Below are positions 10,005-17,459 of a stretch of DNA of 53,930 nucleotides, one piece after another (the stretch's first letter is position 1; every line of letters starts with the position of its first letter). A program made the translations under genes and the position numbers. The notes under the pieces were generated by a model. It was given only the letters and a program-made list of their open reading frames with translations, did not search any database and was not told the origin of the DNA. This DNA is from an uncultured Sphingomonas sp. (lineage in GTDB: Bacteria > Pseudomonadota > Alphaproteobacteria > Sphingomonadales > Sphingomonadaceae). The stretch spans positions 1 through 53,930 of the forward strand of contig CADCVY010000065.1 of assembly GCA_902806275.1 (NCBI GenBank). The letters are read 5' to 3'.

Positions 10005-10310
10005 TGTTGCCCGGTGGGGTCCGACCGCGCTTTAACCTTGTAACGTCAGACCGTTAGGCCGTCGGTTACGCAGCAATAGCGAGCGCCTCGTTATCGTTGG
10101 CACTTGTGGTTACGAGCCGTCACGGTGGTCTCATACCGATCGGCAATCAGGCCTTTATTGCACTCGTCGATCCTATTTCGCCCCCATCAGCAACGGCGTG
10201 AGCAACGCTGCTGGTGGTGGAGGCGCCGGGGTACTGCCCCCCGGGTCCGAGATGCCTATTCCACCCAACATTCTACCGACATAGCCGGTTGCCCGGCCGG
10301 TCTTACATAG
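10005..10310 (-). ncRNA. ssrA: Circularly permuted (two-piece) tmRNA
   Basis: Minus strand: acceptor piece ends CCGGGGGGCAGTACCCCGGCGCCTCCACCA (CCA end at 10215); 29-nt intervening hairpin 10186-10214; coding piece begins GGGGGCGAAATAGGATCGACGAG at 10185; GGGGGCG pairs with CGCCTCC over 7 bp; tag ORF 10066-10101 GCCAACGATAACGAGGCGCTCGCTATTGCTGCGTAA = ANDNEALAIAA*. Outer ends approximate. Confidence 0.92.
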
Positions 10311-10409
10311 GGGATCGGCGGTTCGATCTCAAGCAAAGGCTCTGGAAACCTCGGTGGAACTGCTGGTATGGAGGGGTTCGTAAGTTCCAATGTCAGGGGA
10401 TCCAAACCG

Positions 10410-10697
10410 ATGAAAAAGCTGCTCTTTGCCGTCGCCGGCACGTCCACGTTGATGCTTGCCGCGTGCAGCAGCAACAATCAGGACAGCGTCGAAAATGCCG
10501 AGCTCAACCAGCCCGCTGCAGAGTTCAACGACATGTCGGGCGAGGCCCTCAACGACGCAGCCGCCGGTGAAGCGGCGGCGCTGGGCACGCAGCAGCAGCA
10601 GCTCGAGCAGGAGAATGCGGCAGCACCCGCCGATGAAAACGCCGCGGCGCCGGCGCCGGTCGAGGACGACGACGAGCAAAACGTCAGCGGGATGTAG
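10410..10697 (+). CDS. Small lipoprotein, Ala/Gln/Glu-rich
   Basis: MKKLLFAVAGTSTLMLAACSSNN lipobox. Confidence 0.7.
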   Translation: MKKLLFAVAGTSTLMLAACSSNNQDSVENAELNQPAAEFNDMSGEALNDAAAGEAAALGTQQQQLEQENAAAPADENAAAPAPVEDDDEQNVSGM

Positions 10698-10721
10698 GCG
10701 CAGCGTTCTCGCACTGACGAC

Positions 10722-10756
10722 AAAGCCGTCCGGCCACCCGCCGGGCGGCTTTTTCT
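10722..10756 (+). terminator. Rho-independent terminator
   Basis: AAAGCCGTCCGG-CCACCCG-CCGGGCGGCTTTTTC with T tract. Confidence 0.8.
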
Positions 10757-10784
10757 TTGCCCCGCCACCGCCTACCTGCCGCCC

Positions 10785-11513
10785 ATGGTCGACGAGGCAA
10801 TCCCGGCAGCGACGCTGATCGTCACCCGAACCCGCGCGCAAGCACCGCCCGAGCTGCTGATGGTCGAGCGCGCGGGGGGCATGGCGTTCGCAGCCGGGGC
10901 TTTGGTGTTTCCTGGCGGTCGGATCGACCAGGCCGACCGCGCCGACGGCTCAGATGGCGGGCTCGTCGCGGCGGTCCGCGAGACCATCGAGGAGTCGGCC
11001 ATTCCGGTCGGCATCAAGCCCGTCCCGGACCGGCCGACCGCACTCACCCTGCAGCGCGAACTGCTTGCCGGCCAGAGCCTTGCCAGCGTGCTTGACCACC
11101 ACGGGCTGGAACTGGACGCTGAAGCGCTGACGGCGTTTGCGCGGTGGGTGCCGAAGTTTCACGCGGTCAGGCGCTTCGACACCCTCTTCTATGTCGCCGA
11201 ATGCCCGCCCGGCGAATGGGAGCCGAATGTCGTCGAGGGAGAATGCGCGGGCGCGTATTGGCTGACTGCCCGCGAGGTGCTGGACCGCGACGCTCAGGGG
11301 CTAGCGCGGCTGATCTTCCCTACCCGCCGCAACCTGGAACGGCTCGCGCAGCACGACAGCTTCGAGGCGATCCGCGCCGACGCGCTGGCGCACCCGATCG
11401 AGCCGGTAACGCCGTGGGTCGAGGAGCGCGGCGGTGAGCGGTTCATCACCATCCCCGGCCACCTCGGCTACCCCGTGACGGAGGAGAAGCTGGACGGCCT
11501 GTGGCGCGGCTGA
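10785..11513 (+). CDS. NUDIX domain-containing protein
   Basis: GGMAFAAGALVFPGGRIDQADR...VAAVRETIEESAIPVG; C-terminal FITIPGHLGYPVTEEKLDGLWRG. Confidence 0.85.
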   Translation: MVDEAIPAATLIVTRTRAQAPPELLMVERAGGMAFAAGALVFPGGRIDQADRADGSDGGLVAAVRETIEESAIPVGIKPVPDRPTALTLQRELLAGQSLASVLDHHGLELDAEALTAFARWVPKFHAVRRFDTLFYVAECPPGEWEPNVVEGECAGAYWLTAREVLDRDAQGLARLIFPTRRNLERLAQHDSFEAIRADALAHPIEPVTPWVEERGGERFITIPGHLGYPVTEEKLDGLWRG

Positions 11514-12232
11514 TCGGGACCGCGCTGCTTTGGCTGGCATTGCTGGCGTTGATTGCCGCCGCCTACATCCACGGCCGTAACTACGTCCGGACGCACCCAC
11601 AGGACGTGCCCTGGACCCCTCTCCGCCTCGACGATCCGATGGGCGCCTTTACGCTCCGCAAGCTGGTGTCGCTGTCCGAAGACCCGGCTCACTGCCGGGC
11701 GCTGCTCGGAGCCGCGGGATCGGGCGACCTCTCAGCGTCGGCGCGAGTAGCGCAAGCGAACTGCAACTATTCTGACGGCATGCGCCTTGCCAGCGCGCCT
11801 GGAGAAGTCACCTTCGCACCCTCGGGCGAAGTCACCCGCTGCTCTATGGCAGCCGCGCTGCTGGTGTGGGAACGGCAGGTCCTGCAGCCGGCCGCGCTGC
11901 GGCACTTGGGCCACAAGGTGCGCCGCATCGACCACGCCGGAAGCTACAGCTGCCGCAGGCTTTACAACCGCAGCGAGGGCGCGTTCAGCGAGCATGCGAC
12001 GGCGAACGCCTTCGACGTGCTCGGCTTCCGGCTGACCGACGGCACAAGCGTGTCGGTGCTCAAGGATTGGCGCGGGCCCGGGTCGAAATCCGCTTTCTTG
12101 CGGGAAGTCCGCGATGGCGCGTGCGAGCTGTTCGCGACCGTTCTGGGCCCCGACTACAACCTGGCGCATGCCGATCACTTGCACTTCGATCATGCGGCAC
12201 GAGGGCGGATGGGCTTTGGTGTTTGCCGCTAA
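11501..12232 (+). CDS. Extensin family protein (extensin-like C-terminal domain)
   Basis: N-terminal TM; LGHKVRRIDHAGSYSCRRLYNRSEGAFSEHATANAFDVLGFRLTDG; DYNLAHADHLHFDHAARG; GTG start overlapping the NUDIX gene. Confidence 0.9.
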   Translation: MARLIGTALLWLALLALIAAAYIHGRNYVRTHPQDVPWTPLRLDDPMGAFTLRKLVSLSEDPAHCRALLGAAGSGDLSASARVAQANCNYSDGMRLASAPGEVTFAPSGEVTRCSMAAALLVWERQVLQPAALRHLGHKVRRIDHAGSYSCRRLYNRSEGAFSEHATANAFDVLGFRLTDGTSVSVLKDWRGPGSKSAFLREVRDGACELFATVLGPDYNLAHADHLHFDHAARGRMGFGVCR

Positions 12233-12263
12233 GAACCGAGTCGCCACTCGAACTCATAAGAAA

Positions 12264-12289
12264 AGGGGACCCGCGCAGGCGGATCCCCT
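12264..12289 (-). terminator. Rho-independent terminator for the SWIB gene
   Basis: Minus strand AGGGGATCCGCCTGCGCGGGTCCCCTTTTCTT. Confidence 0.7.
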
Positions 12290-12314
12290 CTAAACTCCAA
12301 GCTGTCCGAACGAC

Positions 12315-12581
12315 TTATTTCAGGTGGTTGGACAGGTGCTTGTTCATTTCGAACATGCTGACCCGGTCCTTGCCCCCAAAGACCTTCTTAAGCTTGTCGT
12401 CGGCAACGATTTCCCTTTTGTTTTGCGGATTTTGCAGGTTGTTCTTGCGGATATGATCCCACACCTTCGACACCACCTGGCTGCGCGGCAGCGGGTCGTT
12501 GCCGCAGATCTGGGCGAGATCCTCCGACGGTTGAACCGGGCGGGCCAGTCCGCCCCCTGCCTTACGAGTCCCTTGTGCCAT
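12315..12581 (-). CDS. SWIB/MDM2 domain-containing protein
   Basis: LPRSQVVSKVWDHIRKNNLQNPQNKREIVADDKLKKVFGGKDRVSMFEMNKHLSNHLK. Confidence 0.92.
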   Translation of the reverse strand: MAQGTRKAGGGLARPVQPSEDLAQICGNDPLPRSQVVSKVWDHIRKNNLQNPQNKREIVADDKLKKVFGGKDRVSMFEMNKHLSNHLK

Positions 12582-12623
12582 TACGGCCCTCCTGTTGTTC
12601 CTGCCTCTCGGTAGAGCGCAACT

Positions 12624-13460
12624 TCAGCCCCTTTGCAATGGTACTGCTGAGAGTGCGCGTGAGCCGAACGGAACCACCCGATTCCCGACATCATGGCCGA
12701 TGTCGGCGCGGCCGCCGTAGACGATGCCGGAACGGTGGCACCAGTCCTCGACGATCGCGCATTCGTCGCGCGCGAACGCGGGGTCGTTCGCGGGGATGTC
12801 GCCAACCCGTCCGAGGCGAAGCCGGGCAATTCGGCGAACGTTGGGGCTGGCCGTGACGTGGAACATCATGCGGTCGATGCGGTAGTGGTGCTCGCCGATA
12901 TCTTCGATCAGCAGGTCGACGCCGGCGAGATCCGGCTCCAGCGCCGTGCCGAGCAATGACGCTAGCACGGTCAGGTTGAACGCCATCGCGGGCTCCTGCA
13001 GGTCCGGCTCGCAAGCGGCAGTGTCCCGGTCGACCAGCCACGCCAGCGCCCGCTCGACCGCCGCATCGCCGCCGTCGCGCATGACATCCTGCGGCATCGG
13101 CCCCCACACCGCCTGCACCCCAACCTTGTGCAGCCCCGCTTGGAGGAACCCGGCGTCGCTATAACCCAGATAGACCTTGATCCGCGCCGCGAGGGGCAAG
13201 TCGCGCAGCGCCGCTTCGGCGATGCGGTTCGAACCATAACCCCCGCGCGCGAACCAGACGGCATCCACTGCAGGGTCGGCCATAACTTCGCGGAGCGCAT
13301 GCAACCGCGCTTCGTCCGGCCCGGCGAAATGCCCGTCCGAAAGGAAGCATTGGGGGTGAATCAGGAGTTCGCAATCGCCCCGGCGATTCGCGATCGCCTG
13401 CACCCGCTCGGCCGCTTCCCGCTTCAACGAACAGCTTGGAGCGACCACCGCGATGCGCAT
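12624..13460 (-). CDS. LD-carboxypeptidase (S66 family)
   Basis: MRIAVVAPSC; VWFARGGYGSNRI; YLGYSDAGFLQAGL; LIEDIGEHHYRIDRMMFH. Confidence 0.88.
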   Translation of the reverse strand: MRIAVVAPSCSLKREAAERVQAIANRRGDCELLIHPQCFLSDGHFAGPDEARLHALREVMADPAVDAVWFARGGYGSNRIAEAALRDLPLAARIKVYLGYSDAGFLQAGLHKVGVQAVWGPMPQDVMRDGGDAAVERALAWLVDRDTAACEPDLQEPAMAFNLTVLASLLGTALEPDLAGVDLLIEDIGEHHYRIDRMMFHVTASPNVRRIARLRLGRVGDIPANDPAFARDECAIVEDWCHRSGIVYGGRADIGHDVGNRVVPFGSRALSAVPLQRG

Positions 13461-13637
13461 CGACGCTGCTTACGGGGAGAAGCCAAACCTCCGCAATGGG
13501 GAGCAAGCGGGCATCGCGTCGGCGCGCCGCAGCATGGCGAACGGCTCGTTAGCCACGTTCGGAGAGCAAGCCTTCATCCCGCCCGCGTAAACCGCAAGTC
13601 AGGTCGGCCCCGCACTTGGGAACACGGCTAGCGGAAA

Positions 13638-13674
13638 GGCCCTGCTCAGACCCCCCCAGCCCTTGAGCAGGGCC
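13638..13674. other. Perfect 11-bp intergenic inverted repeat / hairpin
   Basis: GGCCCTGCTCA ... TGAGCAGGGCC, 25 nt before the 56-aa ORF at 13700. Confidence 0.6.
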
Positions 13675-13699
13675 ACCATTTTCAGAGCGAGGCGCCATC

Positions 13700-13870
13700 A
13701 TGGCCATTGCGGACCTGTCCCAGGAAGCCGAAGATTGCCGGCGCAAGGCGCTCAGCTACCTAGGGCAGCCTGAGGCGCCGTTCCTGCTCCACCTAGCCCG
13801 CGAGTTCGAGCGGATCGAGAATGAGCGGCGCTCCAGGTGGCGCAGGCACGAGCACCCGCCGACCCGCTGA
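13700..13870 (+). CDS. Small hypothetical protein (56 aa)
   Basis: MAIADLSQEAEDCRRKALSYLGQPEAPFLLHLAREFERIENERRSRWRRHEHPPTR*; below the ORF-track length cutoff. Confidence 0.65.
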   Translation: MAIADLSQEAEDCRRKALSYLGQPEAPFLLHLAREFERIENERRSRWRRHEHPPTR

Positions 13871-13949
13871 CGGGGGCCATGGCGCTGATTTGACGCCCAG
13901 CGAAAATAGAGGGGTTTCGCTGGCGCGCAGCAGCCAATAGGGCGCCGCG

Positions 13950-15347
13950 ATGATCGACACTCCGGTTTTCTTCAGCGGCATCGGGGGCAGCGGGATGCTG
14001 CCGCTGGCAAGTATCGTCCGCGCCGGCGGCGCGCGGGTCGCCGGGTCCGACCGCTCGCTCGACGCCGGTCGGACGCCGCACAAGTTCGAATACCTGCGCT
14101 CGCTCGGCATCCAACTGTTCGCCCAGGACGGGTCGGGCCTGCACCCGGGCATGACTCTGGTCACCTCGGCAGCAGTCGAAGCCGATGTGCCCGACGTCGT
14201 TCGCGCTCGCGACCTAGGCCTTGCGCACCTGACACGCCCGCAGTTCCTCGCCCGCTTGCTCAACGAAGCGGGGCGCAGCGTGGCGGTCGGCGGAACCAGC
14301 GGCAAGTCGACGGTTACCGGCATGATCGGCTGGATCCTGCACGCCTGCCATCGTCAGCCGACGGTGATGAACGGCGCGGTGATGAAGAACTTCGTCACGC
14401 CCTCGGCGCCATTCGCCAGTGCCCTCGTCGGGGACCCCGAACTGTTCGTCAGCGAGGTCGACGAAAGCGACGGCTCGATTGCGCTCTACCGGCCGGAAAT
14501 CGCGGTGCTGACCAACATCAGCCTTGACCACAAGGAAATGGCGGAGCTGCGCCAGCTGTTCGCCGGCTTTCTCAACGCAGCGCGCAAGGCGGTGCTCAAC
14601 CTCGACGACCCGGAGACGCGGATCCTCGCCGACGCGGTCCCAGCCGACAAGGTGATCGGCTACGGCTTCGATAGCCCTGGGGCCGATCTCATGGGCAAGA
14701 ACCTGCAGCTGGAGACTGACGGCGTCACGTTCGCGCTTGAAGCCGAGGGCGAGCGCCACGAGGTGAGGCTTGGCGTTCCCGGCCGTCACAATGCGTCCAA
14801 CGCGCTGGCGGCGCTCGCCGCCGCCCAGGCGCTCGGGGTACGGCTGGAGGACGCAGTCAATGCCATTGCCCGGTTCGAAGGGCTGAAGCGGCGGCTGGAA
14901 ACCGTCGGCTCGGCGCGCGGTGTCACGGTGATCGATGACTTCGCGCACAATCCGGACAAGATCGAGGCCACGTTGGCCACGCTGCGCGCGCACGAAGGGC
15001 GCCTGCTGATCATGTTTCAGCCGCACGGCTACGGGCCGCTGAGCAAGATGGGCGAGCCACTGGCGGACAGGCTTGCAGGCGGCATGGCGCCCGACGACCG
15101 GCTGTACCTTCCCGATCCCGTGTACCAGGGCGGCACGGTGGACCGGGCGCGTGGCAGCGACTGGTTGGCGGCGCAGGTGGTCACGCGGGAACGGCACGCC
15201 GAGCACATCCCCGAACGCGCGCAGATCGGCGAAGCCCTGGCGCGGGAGGCGCGCGAGGGCGACCGCATCCTCATCATGGGCGCGCGCGACGACACCCTGA
15301 TCGACTTCGCACGCGAACTGGTGGAGCGGATCGCCGGCCGGAACTGA
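13950..15347 (+). CDS. Mur ligase family protein (MurC/Mpl-like)
   Basis: FFSGIGGSGMLPLA; GGTSGKSTVTGMIGW; EVDESDGSIALYRPEIAVLTNISLDHKEM; GRHNASNALAALAAA; IDDFAHNPDKIEATL. Confidence 0.9.
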   Translation: MIDTPVFFSGIGGSGMLPLASIVRAGGARVAGSDRSLDAGRTPHKFEYLRSLGIQLFAQDGSGLHPGMTLVTSAAVEADVPDVVRARDLGLAHLTRPQFLARLLNEAGRSVAVGGTSGKSTVTGMIGWILHACHRQPTVMNGAVMKNFVTPSAPFASALVGDPELFVSEVDESDGSIALYRPEIAVLTNISLDHKEMAELRQLFAGFLNAARKAVLNLDDPETRILADAVPADKVIGYGFDSPGADLMGKNLQLETDGVTFALEAEGERHEVRLGVPGRHNASNALAALAAAQALGVRLEDAVNAIARFEGLKRRLETVGSARGVTVIDDFAHNPDKIEATLATLRAHEGRLLIMFQPHGYGPLSKMGEPLADRLAGGMAPDDRLYLPDPVYQGGTVDRARGSDWLAAQVVTRERHAEHIPERAQIGEALAREAREGDRILIMGARDDTLIDFARELVERIAGRN

Positions 15348-15372
15348 TGCCCCGCTCCGGCGTCGGAGCGGC

Positions 15373-15750
15373 ATGGCGAGACGTGGCACCGTCACCGGGT
15401 GGAAAGTGCGCGCGGACGAGCGCGCGACGCTGCTCGGCCGCTTTCCGCCGAAATACGGCCAGGTCGTCGCCGATCACGTGACCCTGCGCGTCGGCGCCAC
15501 GGCTGCGACACCCCTGCCCCGCGCTGCTCCGGCACGCATCGTCGGCCGCGCCGACGACGGACGCAGCCTTGAATGCCTGGTGGTCGAGATCGATGGCACG
15601 ACCGACCGCTTGGACGGATCCACTTACCACATCACCTGGTCGCTCGGCCCCGGACGTAAAGCACGCGAGAGCAACGATGTCCTGCGCGACCATGGCTGGC
15701 AGCACATCGACGCGCCGATCGACATCGACCTGGAGCCCGCGCGTTTCTGA
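15373..15750 (+). CDS. Hypothetical protein with two HxT motifs (2H-phosphoesterase-like)
   Basis: QVVADHVTLRVGA and STYHITWSLGPGRKARESND; 125 aa. Confidence 0.6.
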   Translation: MARRGTVTGWKVRADERATLLGRFPPKYGQVVADHVTLRVGATAATPLPRAAPARIVGRADDGRSLECLVVEIDGTTDRLDGSTYHITWSLGPGRKARESNDVLRDHGWQHIDAPIDIDLEPARF

Positions 15751-16244
15751 TGGGCGCCGCCGAGCCGCGCCTGTTCCTCGATGCCGACGGTGTGCTGGCC
15801 GACTTCGACGAAGGCGCGCGCCGCCTGTTCGGCATGGACGCGGCGCGGTTCGAGGCAAAGCACGGCCGGCGCGAATTCTGGAAGCGGCTTGCGGCGGCCA
15901 AGAACTTTTACGGCAGCTTGCCGGAAATGTCCGACGCGCGCCTGCTGTTCGACCCGGTAGAGCATCTCAAGCCGACGATCCTGACCGGATTGCCGCTGGG
16001 CAGTTGGGCGGCGCCGCAGAAGGTGAAATGGGCGGCCGAGCACTTTCCAGGGGTACCGATCGTCACCTGCATGGCGCGCGATAAGCACAAACACATGAGG
16101 CCGGGCGACGTTCTGGTCGACGATCGCGAAAACCACCGTGCGGCATATGAGGCGGCGGGCGTAGTGTTCGTGCATCACCGCAGTGCAGTGGACAGCCTCA
16201 GGCAGCTGGCCGAGCTGTTTCCGTCGGTGAGCGTGAGCACCTGA
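15750..16244 (+). CDS. HAD family phosphatase (5'(3')-deoxyribonucleotidase/NT5C-like)
   Basis: LFLDADGVLADFDEGA (motif I), ILTGLPLGSWAAPQKVKWA, DVLVDDRENH; start overlaps the previous stop (TGATG). Confidence 0.85.
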   Translation: MGAAEPRLFLDADGVLADFDEGARRLFGMDAARFEAKHGRREFWKRLAAAKNFYGSLPEMSDARLLFDPVEHLKPTILTGLPLGSWAAPQKVKWAAEHFPGVPIVTCMARDKHKHMRPGDVLVDDRENHRAAYEAAGVVFVHHRSAVDSLRQLAELFPSVSVST

Positions 16245-16250
16245 GCGTGC

Positions 16251-16334
16251 TTCGATATGCTCCGCTACTCAGCATGAGCGGCGAGGAGAAATCCGCTCAT
16301 CCCTGAGTAGCGGCAACACCGCTATATCGCGAAG
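16251..16334. repeat. Long imperfect palindromic intergenic repeat (REP/MITE-like)
   Basis: TTCGATATGCTCCGCTACTCAGCATGAGCGG ... CCGCTCATCCCTGAGTAGCGGcaacaccGCTATATCGCGAA. Confidence 0.7.
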
Positions 16335-16337
16335 TAC

Positions 16338-16889
16338 CTAGGCAGCCGCCTTGAGATCGACCTTTTCGACCCACTCGGGCCAGAACACCGGCTCGCGGCT
16401 CGACCAGCCCGGCGCCGTTGCGGCGCTTTCGCTGATCGATTGCAGCAGGATTCGGCGTCGGTCCGGGTGAAGGTGCGGCAGAGCGGCGGCGGCGCAGAAG
16501 GCCGCAGGCAGCCACGGCCGCGCCGAAGCACCGATCAGGCGCTCGTATAGGAAACGGAAGGCGGCAAAGTTCGGCAGGCGGTCCTGACCAAGGTCGAAGG
16601 CCGCAAGCGTGATCAGCATGCCGAGGAACGGATCGATCATGTCGAGCCCGCTGTCGTCCGGCACTTGCAGCCGCAGATGGTCGAGCTGCTTGTACAGCCG
16701 GGCCTGGCCACGGATCGACGCCGCTTCCCCCTCGTCGCGCGACCAGCACTCGATCGGGTCGCGACGACCGTACGCCACGTCGAGCGACCGGCGGATGTAC
16801 CGCTGCGTCGCCTTCGAAAAGCTGGCGAACTCCTTCATTTCGGAAATCAGCATCGCCCCGCTTGCCGGCTGGCTGGTCCGCGTAATCAT
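16338..16889 (-). CDS. Hypothetical protein
   Basis: MITRTSQPASGAMLISEMKEFASFSKATQRYIRRSLDVAYGRRDPIECWSRDEGEAASIRGQ...; coherent ORF, no family recognised; start chosen at the internal ATG. Confidence 0.65.
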   Translation of the reverse strand: MITRTSQPASGAMLISEMKEFASFSKATQRYIRRSLDVAYGRRDPIECWSRDEGEAASIRGQARLYKQLDHLRLQVPDDSGLDMIDPFLGMLITLAAFDLGQDRLPNFAAFRFLYERLIGASARPWLPAAFCAAAALPHLHPDRRRILLQSISESAATAPGWSSREPVFWPEWVEKVDLKAAA

Positions 16890-17083
16890 GAACCCGACTC
16901 CTTTTGCCTCGGAGGGATCATGCGGCTGATTTGGTTTCGAGATACTTAACCACAGTCCCAACCCCCGTTCAGATAGAATCAGAGCGGAGTCCTCGCGGCA
17001 AGGACAGATGTTGACCGGCGACGGGAAAACTGTGGATTGTTGATTTGTTGCAACGCCGAGGCGTTTTGGTGACGTGGGGGGAA

Positions 17084-17311
17084 CTATCCGGAATCGCGCT
17101 CAGGAAACCCTGACGAGGGCACCGGCCGATCACTGCGGCCGGGCTGAGCGGCGGCGGGAGGATCGGACGCATCCATCGATTCGTCGCTGCCGACGTCGGC
17201 CTTGGCATCGAGGTCATCGGGGTTGCGCTTGAGCCTGCGCTCAAGCTCGCGCTCTGGCTCGCCCGAATGAACCGCGGGAGGCACCCGCCCAGACTGCTTC
17301 GTGTCATTCAT
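17084..17311 (-). CDS. Small hypothetical protein (75 aa, acidic/polar)
   Basis: MNDTKQSGRVPPAVHSGEPERELERRLKRNPDDLDAKADVGSDESMDASDPPAAAQPGRSDRPVPSSGFPERDSG. Confidence 0.6.
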   Translation of the reverse strand: MNDTKQSGRVPPAVHSGEPERELERRLKRNPDDLDAKADVGSDESMDASDPPAAAQPGRSDRPVPSSGFPERDSG

Positions 17312-17341
17312 TGCGGCACCACCTTTGTCATCTCGCTTCAG

Positions 17342-17366
17342 AACGAGCGGCACTGGTGGCCGTTCC
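17342..17366 (-). promoter_or_regulatory. EcfG-type promoter candidate
   Basis: Minus strand GGAAC-N16-CGTT, 30 nt upstream of the ATG at 17311. Confidence 0.55.
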
Positions 17367-17459
17367 GGTGCGACACCAGATTCGACCGGCTGCCCGGATG
17401 CTTCTGCCAATGGGCAAGCGGCTGTTTGCGTCCCGCGCTTTTTGGGACATGAGGTCTGC

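Noticed and set aside
9965-10110. Initial impression of a 5S rRNA or generic regulatory RNA near 10 kb
   Set aside because: The ANDNEALAIAA tag, the acceptor CCA and the 7-bp acceptor pairing identify the region as permuted tmRNA.
10340-10385. Possible EcfG promoter before the small lipoprotein (GGAAC...CGTA)
   Set aside because: Spacing of 18 nt and an imperfect -10 do not fit the consensus.
10104-10841. Several ORFs on both strands over the tmRNA and lipoprotein region (10104-10310, 10214-10570, 10256-10477, 10329-10841)
   Set aside because: They overlap the tmRNA or the lipoprotein gene and have no coherent protein signal.
14214-15395. 393-aa minus-strand ORF
   Set aside because: Antisense to the Mur ligase, which has clear catalytic motifs; no recognisable domain in the shadow frame.
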